Made by a program: the position numbers and the translations under genes. Of a DNA stretch of 64,000 nt, positions 9,452 through 17,855 are shown piece after piece. The DNA is from a bacterium. Its GTDB lineage: Bacteria > Chloroflexota > Dormibacteria > Aeolococcales > Bog-877. The stretch is from the NCBI GenBank assembly GCA_021795235.1, contig JAJYPP010000003.1:36251-100250 (forward strand), read 5' to 3'. Every line of letters begins with the position of its first letter. Positions within the stretch are counted from its first letter, which is position 1. Under the pieces are notes generated by a model, which made no database searches, was not told where the DNA came from, and was given only the letters and a program-made list of their open reading frames with translations.

Positions 9452-10669
9452 TCACAGATTCCGGTCCGACAGCCTCCAGTACCACCCTGGACCGTTCAAC
9501 TGGGACCCGGCCAGCGCCGCGGCGCTGAGATCGGGACCACCTGCTGGGCGCGCCCTCAGTTCCCCCACCACAGCGCCCTTGTCCAGCGGAGTTCGCAGCG
9601 GCATCGCACGGGCGGTCAACGGTATGGCCAGCCCCGGCCAACCCAGCACCCGGATCGTCCCGACGGCGCGTACCGGGGAGCGAGCCCCCCACGGGGTCCG
9701 GAGCTGGCCAACGACCTCTCCTGCCTGGATCGGCGCCACCACCTCCAGGCGGGGCCAGGTGGCGGCCAGCAGAGCCACGCTGTCGTGTTCCGCCGCCGCT
9801 ATCCCCGAGTAGGCGTTGCCCGGCTGCGCCAGCACCGCGCCCAAGAGCTCTGCGGTATGGCCCCCGCCGACCGGTCGCCTGGCGGCGAACACGAAGCAGC
9901 CGCCGGCCTCCGCGGTCCAGCCTGTCTTGATCCCAACCACCCCCTGCCGCCCCAGGACAAAGTCGTAGTTGTGGACGGTGCCTGCGACCGGCAGGACCGC
10001 GGTCGACATCGCGACCACATCTGCCAAGACCGGCTGAGCCATGACCTTCATAGCCAGCTTGGTGAGATCAGTGGCGGTGCTCATGCTTCCGGGGTCCAGT
10101 CCACTGGCATCCGCGTAGACGGTCTGGGTCATCCCCAGCCGCTTGGCCTCCTGATTCATGGCGACCACAAACGCCCCCCTTGACCCCGAGACCCACTGCG
10201 AGAGCAGGCGCGCCACATTATCGCCCGAGGGCAGCAGCAGTCCCTCCAACAGCTGCAGTTCGGAGATGGACTCTCCAGCTCTGACCGCGACCACCGAATC
10301 TCCCGCCGCCAACTCCTGCTGGTAAACCGACTGGTCGGCGGCGCTGAGGGTCAGCGAGGGCCCTGGTTGGCCCGGGTTCAATGGGTGGGCACGCACCACC
10401 AATAGCGCCGTCATCAGTTTGGTGACGCTGGCGATGGCGACCGGCGTCTGCCCTGGAGTCCTGGCGACCCAGCCCGTCCCATCCAGGTAGAGGGACGCCT
10501 GCCCCGCCGTGGGAAACGGCAGTTGCAGGGCCGGTCCGGGAACGGTGTAGCTGCTCGGCAGGCTGAAAACCGTGCGCGGAACCGGCACTGGGCGAACGAG
10601 CTGGAGCGCCGCGGCCACCGCCAGCAGGGCGACCAGCGTCCCGACTGCGATCAGCAGTCCGCGCCGCAC
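9452..10669 (-). CDS. D-alanyl-D-alanine carboxypeptidase (class A low-mass PBP)
   Basis: The protein has 405 residues with an N-terminal hydrophobic anchor (RGLLIAVGTLVALLAVAAAL) that would export or tether it. The three active-site motifs of the serine D,D-peptidase S11 family are present in order: SVTK (SxxK nucleophile), SGDN (SxN) and KTGW (KTG). It trims the terminal D-Ala of peptidoglycan stem peptides. A GTG start lies 3 bases after the RNase J stop codon, so the two genes are likely co-transcribed. The C-terminal third resembles the domain that follows the catalytic unit in DacA-type enzymes. Confidence 0.92.
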   Translation of the reverse strand: MRRGLLIAVGTLVALLAVAAALQLVRPVPVPRTVFSLPSSYTVPGPALQLPFPTAGQASLYLDGTGWVARTPGQTPVAIASVTKLMTALLVVRAHPLNPGQPGPSLTLSAADQSVYQQELAAGDSVVAVRAGESISELQLLEGLLLPSGDNVARLLSQWVSGSRGAFVVAMNQEAKRLGMTQTVYADASGLDPGSMSTATDLTKLAMKVMAQPVLADVVAMSTAVLPVAGTVHNYDFVLGRQGVVGIKTGWTAEAGGCFVFAARRPVGGGHTAELLGAVLAQPGNAYSGIAAAEHDSVALLAATWPRLEVVAPIQAGEVVGQLRTPWGARSPVRAVGTIRVLGWPGLAIPLTARAMPLRTPLDKGAVVGELRARPAGGPDLSAAALAGSQLNGPGWYWRLSDRNL

Positions 10670-10672
10670 CTG

Positions 10673-12352
10673 TCAGCTCGCGGACACTAAGGGAAGAACC
10701 CGAAGGTGGTCGATGCGGTGCTGAGCCAGCGCGCGCTCCACCTCGACCTCAACCATCCGGCCGATCTCCGCCAGATCGGTGCTCTCGGAGCGGGACCTAC
10801 GCACGGCGCGTTGCGCCGACCTCCGAACCGCCTGTATGGCCTCCGCCGGGAGGCTCGGCGCGTTCGTGGCACCGGCCACCTCCACCGAGATCTCGTCAGC
10901 GCCGGCGCCGAAGGCGACCGACACCGCCAGGATGTCCTCCGGACGGGGCACCAGCGAGCCCCGCGAGCCGACGGCGCGGCCGTCGGAATCCAGCGGTACC
11001 CGGCCGGTGCCGACGCTGGCGGCCACCCTCAGCCCACCAGCGCCCACCTCCAGCGCGCTGCCGTTGTCGAGCATCGCGATGCGCTCCGCCGCGATGCCGG
11101 CGGCGAGTGCCAGCTGCCGGTGGGCCTCCAGGTGGCGGGGCTCGCCGTGTACCGGTGAGAAGAACGCGGGGGATATCAGGCGGAGGATGAACGCCAGCTC
11201 CTCGCTGGCTCCATGGCCGCTGGCATGGACTCCGTCGGCGCTGCCCGCCAGGATCCGGACGCCCTGGGAGACCAGCAGATTCACCACCCGGTTGACGGTG
11301 GACTCGTTCCCTGGGATCGGGTTGGCGGCCAGCACAACGGTGTCCTGCGGATGGCCGGTGACGAAGCGATGATCGCCTTCGGCGATCCGGCTGAGAGCCG
11401 CCAGCGGCTCACCCTGCGATCCGGTGGCGATGAGGCAGATCCGCTCGTGGGGCATCGAGGGTAGCTCCCGTGGCGAGACCATCCCTGACGCCGGCGGCTT
11501 GAGATACCCCAGGCGGGTGGCGGTGGTGAAGTTGCGCAGCATGCTCCGGCCCACCAGGCAGCTGCGACGACCGTTGTCCTCGGCGATCTCGAGGATCTGG
11601 CGCAGGCGAGCCAGGTTGCTGGCGAAGGTGACCACGATCACCCGACCGGGCGCCTCCCTCATGGCCCGCTCCAGCCCCGGCCGGACGCTGACCTCCGACG
11701 CCGTGACCCCGGAGTTGGGCGCGTTGGTGCTGTCGCTCAGCAGCAGCAGCACGCCCTGCCGGCCCAGCTCAGCCAGGCGCTTCAGATCCGGAGGCTCGGA
11801 GCCCACGGGGGTCTGATCCAGCTTGAAGTCCCCGGTGTGCAGCACCAGGCCAGCCTCGGTGGTGATGGCCAGCCCGCAGCTGCCAGGGACGCTATGGGTC
11901 ATGTGGATGAACTCGACGCCCATCCCTCCCGCCTTGATCACCTGCCCATCGCGCACCACCACCAGGTGCGCCGACCCGGCCTGGCCCCGACGCTCCAGCT
12001 TGTTGCGCAGCAGGCCCATGGTCACATCGGTCCCGTAGATGGGCACCCTCAGCTGATGCAGGTAGAAGGGCAGGGCGCCGATGTGATCCTCGTGACCGTG
12101 GGTCAGCACCACCGCCCGCAGGCGTTCCAGGCGAGTCATGAGGAAGGTGATGTCGGGCAGGATGATGTCCACCCCCTCCATCCCGATCTCCGGGAACCGC
12201 AGTCCCCCGTCGATCATGAGCACGTCCTCGCCGCACTCCAGCAGGGCTAGATTCTTGCCGATTTCGCGCAGGCCGCCCAAGGGCACGAACCGGACCACCC
12301 CCGGAGCCGGAGGGCCGAGCACCTGAAGTGGGGAGGAATCAGAATAGGTCAA
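10673..12352 (-). CDS. rnj: Ribonuclease J
   Basis: About 559 residues of a metallo-beta-lactamase/beta-CASP RNase with both 5'-3' exo- and endonucleolytic activity in its family. RFVPLGGLREIGKN opens the domain, HGHEDHIGA is the metal-binding motif, and RHLEAHRQLA belongs to the C-terminal part. A longer frame reaching 12574 exists but overlaps the glycosylase gene and has low-complexity arginine/proline content. I therefore place the start at the TTG at 12352, which overlaps the upstream stop and follows GGAG. That gives the normal family length. Other starts are possible. Confidence 0.93.
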   Translation of the reverse strand: MTYSDSSPLQVLGPPAPGVVRFVPLGGLREIGKNLALLECGEDVLMIDGGLRFPEIGMEGVDIILPDITFLMTRLERLRAVVLTHGHEDHIGALPFYLHQLRVPIYGTDVTMGLLRNKLERRGQAGSAHLVVVRDGQVIKAGGMGVEFIHMTHSVPGSCGLAITTEAGLVLHTGDFKLDQTPVGSEPPDLKRLAELGRQGVLLLLSDSTNAPNSGVTASEVSVRPGLERAMREAPGRVIVVTFASNLARLRQILEIAEDNGRRSCLVGRSMLRNFTTATRLGYLKPPASGMVSPRELPSMPHERICLIATGSQGEPLAALSRIAEGDHRFVTGHPQDTVVLAANPIPGNESTVNRVVNLLVSQGVRILAGSADGVHASGHGASEELAFILRLISPAFFSPVHGEPRHLEAHRQLALAAGIAAERIAMLDNGSALEVGAGGLRVAASVGTGRVPLDSDGRAVGSRGSLVPRPEDILAVSVAFGAGADEISVEVAGATNAPSLPAEAIQAVRRSAQRAVRRSRSESTDLAEIGRMVEVEVERALAQHRIDHLRVLPLVSAS

Positions 12353-13001
12353 GCTGCTCCGCCCGCCCCGATGGCGCTGATGGAGCCGCAGCGGCCGAGC
12401 CCTGGGCTGGTCTGGCGGCTCTGTCGAGGTGCTCCCGAAGATGCCGGAAGTCCTCGCGCAGGGTGGGCAGCAGAGAACTCTGGTAGAGCGCTGCCGCCGG
12501 GTGGTAACAGGGCATGTAGGTCCGCGACCCAGCGCCCAACACCTGCCCATGGCACCGCGAGATGCCCGGCGCATCGGGGAGCATCCGCTGGAGAGCGTGC
12601 CGCCCCAGCAGCAGGATCACCTGGGGTTGGATGACCGCCATCTGTTCGTCCAGGTAACCGGCGCAGGCCGCCACCTCCTCGGGCAGGGGATCGCGGTTGC
12701 CAGGGGGCCGTGACTTGAGCACGTTGGTGATGAAGATGTCATCCCGGCTGAGGCCGACCTCCTCCAGCAGCTGGGTCAGCAGCCGACCGGCCTGGCCCAC
12801 GAAGGGCTGCCCCTCCCGATCCTCCCTCTCCCCTGGGGCCTCACCGATTGCCATGATCCGCGCGCTGGCGGGCCCACTGCCAGGCACCCCTTGGGTTCTG
12901 GTCTGATGCAAAGCACACCTCCGGCAGGCACCCACCTGGGCCGCAATCTGGTCCAGATGGGCCTGCTTGGAGGCCGGTTCCATCGAAGCTGGCTCAGGCA
13001 C
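12339..13001 (-). CDS. Family 4 uracil-DNA glycosylase
   Basis: The 220-residue protein has the iron-sulfur UDG pattern: ACRRCALHQTRT supplies the first cysteine pair and GEAPGEREDREGQPFVG is the uracil-binding motif. NVLKSRPPGNRDPLPEEVAAC supplies a further cysteine, and the catalytic-loop region reads CYHPAAAL. These enzymes remove uracil from DNA after cytosine deamination. The start overlaps the pnp stop by 8 bases and the stop overlaps the rnj start, so it is embedded in an RNA-decay operon. That position is unusual for a DNA repair gene. Confidence 0.93.
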   Translation of the reverse strand: MPEPASMEPASKQAHLDQIAAQVGACRRCALHQTRTQGVPGSGPASARIMAIGEAPGEREDREGQPFVGQAGRLLTQLLEEVGLSRDDIFITNVLKSRPPGNRDPLPEEVAACAGYLDEQMAVIQPQVILLLGRHALQRMLPDAPGISRCHGQVLGAGSRTYMPCYHPAAALYQSSLLPTLREDFRHLREHLDRAARPAQGSAAAAPSAPSGRAEQLDLF

Positions 13002-15138
13002 CCGCCGGGCCGGGGGTCGGACCTCTGCCGTTGGTCTCCTGCCCGCCGAGGTCAGTGATCGCCTGCTTGCGGGACAGGTTGACGCGGCCCCGGTCGTCGA
13101 TCTCGGTCACCTTGACCATGATCTCGTCGCCGATGTTGACCACATCCTCGACCCGGTTCACGCGCTGTTCGGCCAGCTGGGAGATGTGCACCAGTCCGTC
13201 CTGCCGCGGCAGGATCTCCACAAAGGCGCCGAAGGGCATGATCCTGACCACCTTGCCCTTGTAGATCCGCCCCACCTCCACCGATTCGGTCAGGTCACGG
13301 ACCATGGCCACCGCCCGCTCCATGGCCTGCTCATCCACAGTGGCCAGGAAGACCTTGCCATCGTCTTCGATGTCGATCTGGCAGCCGGTCTCCTCTTGGA
13401 TCTTGCGGATGGTCTTGCCGCCGGGCCCGATCAGGTCGCGAATCTTGTCGGGATGAATGTGCAGAGTGATGATCCGGGGCGCGTAGTTGGACATCTCCGA
13501 ACGCGGCGCTAGAATCGCCTCCTCCATCTTGCCCAGAATGAAGATCCGGCCCTGGCGGGCCTGCTCGAGCGCCTGCCGGAAGATCGCCGGGGTGAGTCCC
13601 CGCACCTTGATGTCCATCTGCAGGGCCGTGACCCCGGTGCGGGTCCCGGCCACCTTGAAGTCCATGTCCCCCAGCGCATCCTCCATGCCCTGGATGTCGG
13701 AGAGGATCGCGTAGCGTGAACTGTCCCCTTCGTCGGTCACCAGACCCATGGCGATCCCGCTCACTGGGGCCTTGATCGGGACCCCGGCGTCCATGAGAGC
13801 CAGGGTGCTGCCGCAGACACTGGCCATGGAGGTGCTGCCGTTGCTGGAGAGGATCTCGGTCACGATCCGGATCGCGTACGGGAAGTCCGCGACCGGCGGC
13901 ACCATCACCTTCACCGCTCGCTCCGCCAGGGCGCCGTGGCCGATCTCGCGCCGCCCGGGTGAGCGCAGGGGCCTGGCCTCCCCGACCGAGAACGGCGGGA
14001 AGTTGTAGTGGTGCATGTAGCGCTTGAACTCCTCGAGGCCCAGCCCGTCCAGCCGCTGCTGGTCGGACATGGTCCCCAGGGTGACGACGGACAGAGCCTG
14101 GGTCTGCCCCCTGGTGAAGACAGCGCTGCCGTGGGTGCGGGGCAGGACGCCCGCCTCGCACCAGATCTGCCTGATCTCGTCCAGCTTGCGGCCGTCGGGA
14201 CGCAGCCCCTCATCGAGGATGGCGCGCCGGACGGCCGACTTCAAGACCGACTCGAAGGCGGCGGAGATGTCCTGCTCCCGTCCCGGGAAGCGCTCCTGAA
14301 GCTGGGCTTGGAGGTCGTGCTTGACAGCGTCCACCTGAGTGTCGCGCTGGGTCTTGTCGGCTTCGCGGAAGGCCTGGTTGATGCGCTCGTAGGCAGCCTC
14401 GGCCACCGCCTGCTTCAGCTCCGCCGACACCCCCACGTGGGGATAGTCCATGTCCGGCTTGCCCACCTTGGCAACCAACTCATCGATCAGGGAGATGATC
14501 TGGCGGATCCGCTCCTGGGCCCGGATCAACGCCTCCACCAGGATGTCCTCGGACACCTCCTTGGCACCGGCCTCCACCATGTTAATGGCGTCCCGGGTGC
14601 CGGCCACGACCAGATCTAGCTGGCTTCGATCCAGATCCGGCAGCCCCGGGCTCTCCACCATCTGGCCATCCACGATGCCGATCCGGCAGGCGGCGATGGG
14701 GCCACCGTGGGGGATGTCGCTGATGGCGACCGCGGCCCCGGCCCCGATGAGGGCGAGGATGGCGGGGTCGTGAACCTGGTCAGTCGAGAGGACTGTGGCC
14801 ACTATCTGCACATCGTTGCGGAAGTCCTTGGGGAAGAGCGGCCGCATCGGACGGTCGATCATGCGCGAGGTGAGGGTGGCGGCCTCTCCCGGCCTCCCCT
14901 CCCTGCGGAAGAAGGCGCCCGGGATCCGCCCCACCGCGTACATCTTCTCCTCGTAGTCGCAGGTCAGCGGGAAAAAGTCGATCCCTGGCCGGGGAGCCTT
15001 GCTGGCGGTGGCGGTCGCAAGCACCACGGTGTCCCCCTGGCGCACGATCACGGCCCCGTTCGCGAAACCGGCCATCCAGCCGGTCTCTATGCTTAGCTCC
15101 GCGCCGTCGAAGGTGCGCGCAACAACAGTCTTTTCCAT
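12994..15138 (-). CDS. pnp: Polyribonucleotide nucleotidyltransferase (PNPase)
   Basis: 714 residues, the standard length. Two RNase PH-like domains are followed by KH (DLIGPGGKTIRKIQEETG) and S1 (GKVVRIMPFGAFVEILPRQDGLVHISQL) RNA-binding domains. It degrades RNA 3'-5' phosphorolytically and can add tails. The ATG is preceded by GGGGAGGAG. It lies directly downstream of rpsO, an order conserved in most bacteria, and begins an overlapping set with the UDG and RNase J genes. Confidence 0.98.
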   Translation of the reverse strand: MEKTVVARTFDGAELSIETGWMAGFANGAVIVRQGDTVVLATATASKAPRPGIDFFPLTCDYEEKMYAVGRIPGAFFRREGRPGEAATLTSRMIDRPMRPLFPKDFRNDVQIVATVLSTDQVHDPAILALIGAGAAVAISDIPHGGPIAACRIGIVDGQMVESPGLPDLDRSQLDLVVAGTRDAINMVEAGAKEVSEDILVEALIRAQERIRQIISLIDELVAKVGKPDMDYPHVGVSAELKQAVAEAAYERINQAFREADKTQRDTQVDAVKHDLQAQLQERFPGREQDISAAFESVLKSAVRRAILDEGLRPDGRKLDEIRQIWCEAGVLPRTHGSAVFTRGQTQALSVVTLGTMSDQQRLDGLGLEEFKRYMHHYNFPPFSVGEARPLRSPGRREIGHGALAERAVKVMVPPVADFPYAIRIVTEILSSNGSTSMASVCGSTLALMDAGVPIKAPVSGIAMGLVTDEGDSSRYAILSDIQGMEDALGDMDFKVAGTRTGVTALQMDIKVRGLTPAIFRQALEQARQGRIFILGKMEEAILAPRSEMSNYAPRIITLHIHPDKIRDLIGPGGKTIRKIQEETGCQIDIEDDGKVFLATVDEQAMERAVAMVRDLTESVEVGRIYKGKVVRIMPFGAFVEILPRQDGLVHISQLAEQRVNRVEDVVNIGDEIMVKVTEIDDRGRVNLSRKQAITDLGGQETNGRGPTPGPAGA

Positions 15139-15330
15139 AGGTCTCCTCCCCGCGCCCCAAAGAGGGCTGCCGGCGGCAAGCCGGGCGCGATCCAGGCTGC
15201 ACGGTTAGGGAATGGGGATGAGAGCTGAGCTAACGCTCGGCCCCGATCGCCAGTCTCCAACCGCGCCTGCGCCGATGCGTCCAGGCCAACCACCGATCCC
15301 CGACTTGGGAATCGCGGTCTAATGTGTGAA

Positions 15331-15369
15331 CCGGAAGGCGGTCCTAATGCCGGCGTCCGGAAGGCGGTC
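15331..15369. repeat. 13-bp tandem direct repeat between rpsO and pnp
   Basis: CCGGAAGGCGGTC occurs at 15331-15343 and again at 15357-15369. It lies just after the rpsO stop codon in the rpsO-pnp spacer, where RNA processing sites occur in other bacteria. A regulatory role is only a guess. Confidence 0.3.
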
Positions 15370-15373
15370 AGTG

Positions 15374-15640
15374 TCAGTGGCGGAGCCCCAGCTTCGCCAC
15401 CAGAGCCCGGTATCGGTCGATGTCGATTCGCATCAGGTAGTCGAGGAGGCGACGCCGCTTCCCCACCAGCTTCAGCAGGCCTCTCCTGGTGTGGTGGTCC
15501 TTGGGATGGACCTTGAGGTGCTCGGTGAGCTGGCTGATCCTCTCGCTGAAGATGGCGATCTGGACCTCCGGTGATCCGGTGTCGCCCTCGTGGCGGCGGT
15601 GCAGATCCATCACCGCGGTCTTGGCCTCACCTTGAAGCAT
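15374..15640 (-). CDS. rpsO: Ribosomal protein S15
   Basis: The 88-residue product matches S15: [47 protein letters not shown] and a basic C-terminus. It binds 16S rRNA in the central domain of the 30S subunit. The frame is open further upstream, but the start at 15640 follows CAGGAGGCGAG at the right distance and gives the normal length. pnp follows downstream. Confidence 0.97.
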   Translation of the reverse strand: MLQGEAKTAVMDLHRRHEGDTGSPEVQIAIFSERISQLTEHLKVHPKDHHTRRGLLKLVGKRRRLLDYLMRIDIDRYRALVAKLGLRH

Positions 15641-15757
15641 GTTTGAACTCGCCTCCTGAAAGTCACCGCGGAGCGCGCTCGGCAGATACACGCCTGCTCC
15701 AGCCCCACTCCGGGTCAGCCCGAGCATAACATAGGGTCCCTGCGGGCCCGGACGCGG

Positions 15758-15831
15758 GGTGGCTAGAGGGACTTGAACCCTCGACCTCCAGGGCCACAAC
15801 CTGGCACTCTAACCAACTGAGCTATAGCCAC
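15758..15831 (-). tRNA. tRNA-His(GTG)
   Basis: On the minus strand this folds as a complete tRNA. Acceptor GTGGCTA pairs with TAGCCAC, the D arm is GCTCAGTTGGTTAGAGT, the anticodon loop TTGTGGC has anticodon GTG, and the T loop is GGTTCAAGTCC. The G at -1 and C at 73 typical of tRNA-His are both in place. Confidence 0.96.
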
Positions 15832-15834
15832 CAC

Positions 15835-16362
15835 GTGGACCGCAATTATAGGCTGCCGAACTCGACGGCCCCCCGGTCATCGCCAGCCTGGAGCAGCGAG
15901 GACCGGCTGCACATGGCCCACGCCCTCCGGCTGGCCCGGGCCGCCGGACGCCGCCAGGAGGTCCCGGTCGGCTGTGTGGCGGTACGGAACGGAGTCGCGT
16001 TGGCGGGTGCCTCCAACCGGGTGGAACGAGGCCGGAGCGCCCTGTTGCACGCGGAGATGCTGGTGCTCGCCCAGGCAGCTAGCCGGCTGGGAACCTGGCG
16101 ACTGCAAGAAGTCACCCTTTACGTGACCCTCGAGCCCTGCCCGATGTGCGCTGGGGCCATCCTCCTCTCCCGGGTGCCCCGCCTGGTCTACGCCGCCGAC
16201 GACCCGAGGAAGGGCGCCTTTCGCTCCGCCTACGATGTCCTGGCCAGCCCTTCGGGCAACCACCATCCCCTGGTGGAATGCGGCCTGGAGGCGAAGCTGG
16301 CCGCGGCCTTGCTCCAAGAGTTCTTCCAGGAGCGCCGGGGGCGCAAACCGGCCGCTCGGTAG
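15835..16362 (+). CDS. tadA: tRNA(adenine34) deaminase
   Basis: A zinc-dependent cytidine/deoxycytidylate deaminase fold. HAE (in LLHAEMLVL) holds the zinc histidine and catalytic glutamate, and PCPMCAGAIL supplies the two zinc cysteines. TadA converts A34 of tRNA-Arg(ACG) to inosine. The GTG at 15835 gives 175 residues but abuts the tRNA gene on the other strand. An internal ATG at 15913 (MAHALRLARAA) would drop the first 26 residues and part of helix 1, so the true start lies between these. The C-terminus is slightly extended and basic. Confidence 0.9.
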   Translation: MDRNYRLPNSTAPRSSPAWSSEDRLHMAHALRLARAAGRRQEVPVGCVAVRNGVALAGASNRVERGRSALLHAEMLVLAQAASRLGTWRLQEVTLYVTLEPCPMCAGAILLSRVPRLVYAADDPRKGAFRSAYDVLASPSGNHHPLVECGLEAKLAAALLQEFFQERRGRKPAAR

Positions 16363-16762
16363 GTGGGCCAGGTCGCCGCCGATATGGTGGCACCGGGACG
16401 AGACCGGACCGAACCGCCGACCGCGAGGGAGGCCCAGCCGCCAGGTATCCGCTGCCAGGGCGTGAACTCCAGTTAGCCCGGCCCTGCGGCACGCCTTCTT
16501 AGAGTTCCGTGGCCAGTCGTGGCCTCACTTGGAGCCGCCGGAGCCGTTGGCTCCGGCCTCACGCTCCCGCCGGCGCCGCCGGATGATCCCGGGGTCCTGG
16601 CCGTCGCTGTCTTGCGCTGGCTCGCGGAGCTGGCGCGGCGCCCCTTGGCCATATGCAGTCACCCACTCCTCCAGGGCCATGATCGCCGACCATGGCGCGT
16701 CTTACGAGCAACTCTGTGCGCCGCCTCTCGACGCGGGGCGGGATTAGACTCTTCTGGCGTCA
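16363..16762. other. Intergenic stretch between tadA and tRNA-Ser
   Basis: Four hundred bases with no convincing gene. Frames on both strands here are arginine/proline-rich and lack recognisable motifs. It contains a 9-bp perfect hairpin at 16537-16557. Confidence 0.5.
16537..16557. terminator. GC-rich hairpin downstream of tadA
   Basis: GCCGGAGCC (16537-16545) and GGCTCCGGC (16549-16557) pair perfectly around a 3-base loop. There is no T run, so it may be a factor-dependent or weak terminator for tadA. Confidence 0.35.
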
Positions 16763-16851
<89 letters not shown>

Positions 16852-16966
16852 CCGACCCCAAGTCCCCCGGTGCCGGGGGCGACCTCTGCCGTGGTGGCCG
16901 ACCATCGCCCGGCACCTGCTCCCCGTGCCATCTCTGGGGCCGGGCCTTAGAATCCAGCTGCAGCGA

Positions 16967-17057
16967 GGAGCGGTCGCCTAGTTGGCCGAGGGCGCGGCAC
17001 TGGAAATGCCGTAAGGGGGCAACTCCTTCGAGGGTTCGAATCCCTCCCGCTCCGCCA
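16967..17057 (+). tRNA. tRNA-Ser(GGA)
   Basis: Acceptor GGAGCGG pairs with CCGCTCC, then G and an encoded CCA. The anticodon stem CGGCA/TGCCG holds the loop CTGGAAA, anticodon GGA. It has a long variable arm and a GGTTCGAATCC T loop. It lies 115 bases after the first serine tRNA. Confidence 0.95.
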
Positions 17058-17195
17058 CCCCGACCCCTAACCCTCCGGCGGCCAGGGCCGTCCATCTGGG
17101 GACGGGCCTGCGGGACCGGGCACGCGCCGCTTAGACTGGCCCGCGGACGGAGCGGCCACCAGCACCGAAGCCGCGCTTGAGGAGGTCCGACCCGG

Positions 17196-17777
17196 ATGAC
17201 CGAGCTGCCAAAGGATGGGCCGGTGACCTTCAGAGCGATCCGGGATGGTCAGACGACCCGGGACGCCCAGCCGCCCCGCCGCCCTCTGCCACTCGCGATC
17301 GACCAGCGCACGCTCGGGGTCATGCTGATCGTCTGGTCCCTGATCAGCGTGGTCGACGATGTCACCTCGATCCAGTGGAACTTCTTTCCTCCAGCCCCGC
17401 CGGGAAGCCACTCCGCACTTCTCCAGCCATTTCTGGCAGGGACACCGTTCCCCTGGCTCTGGTACTTCCTCCTGGGCCCGGCCATCCTCGCCATCAGTGC
17501 CCTGGTGGTGCTCGCTGGCGGCATCCTGATGGGTATGGAGCGGCGGCCCGGCCAGGGGATCGCGGCGGCGGGGTTTCTGCTGGCGCTGGGCGCAGAGGTC
17601 GTCTCCCTGATCTCCGAGCTGACTTCTCTTAGGGCCCCTTTCCACTTGCCCTGGCAGTGGGCTGTGAACAGTGCCAGCTCCGCCCTCCTGATGCTGGGCG
17701 CGCTGTGTGTGGTCATGGCAGCCAATCGCAACCGCCGGACCTCGGTTCCCGACCCTGCGGAACCGTCAGCCCCGTGA
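17196..17777 (+). CDS. Hypothetical membrane protein
   Basis: The protein has 193 residues and I do not recognise a family. A proline-rich 40-residue N-terminus precedes about four hydrophobic segments: LGVMLIVWSLISVV, WFLLGPAILAISALVVLAGGIL, IAAAGFLLALGAEVVSLI and ALLMLGALCVVMAA. It ends in a polar tail. The start follows GGAGG about 12 bases upstream. It lies 78 bases before the GH15 gene on the same strand and may share its transcript. Confidence 0.7.
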   Translation: MTELPKDGPVTFRAIRDGQTTRDAQPPRRPLPLAIDQRTLGVMLIVWSLISVVDDVTSIQWNFFPPAPPGSHSALLQPFLAGTPFPWLWYFLLGPAILAISALVVLAGGILMGMERRPGQGIAAAGFLLALGAEVVSLISELTSLRAPFHLPWQWAVNSASSALLMLGALCVVMAANRNRRTSVPDPAEPSAP

Positions 17778-17855
17778 CCGGCAGAACGCTTACGCTGCCA
17801 AGCGACTGAATCGCCCCCGTCCGTCTTGGACGGGGCGCCTCTGGAGGACCCGGAG

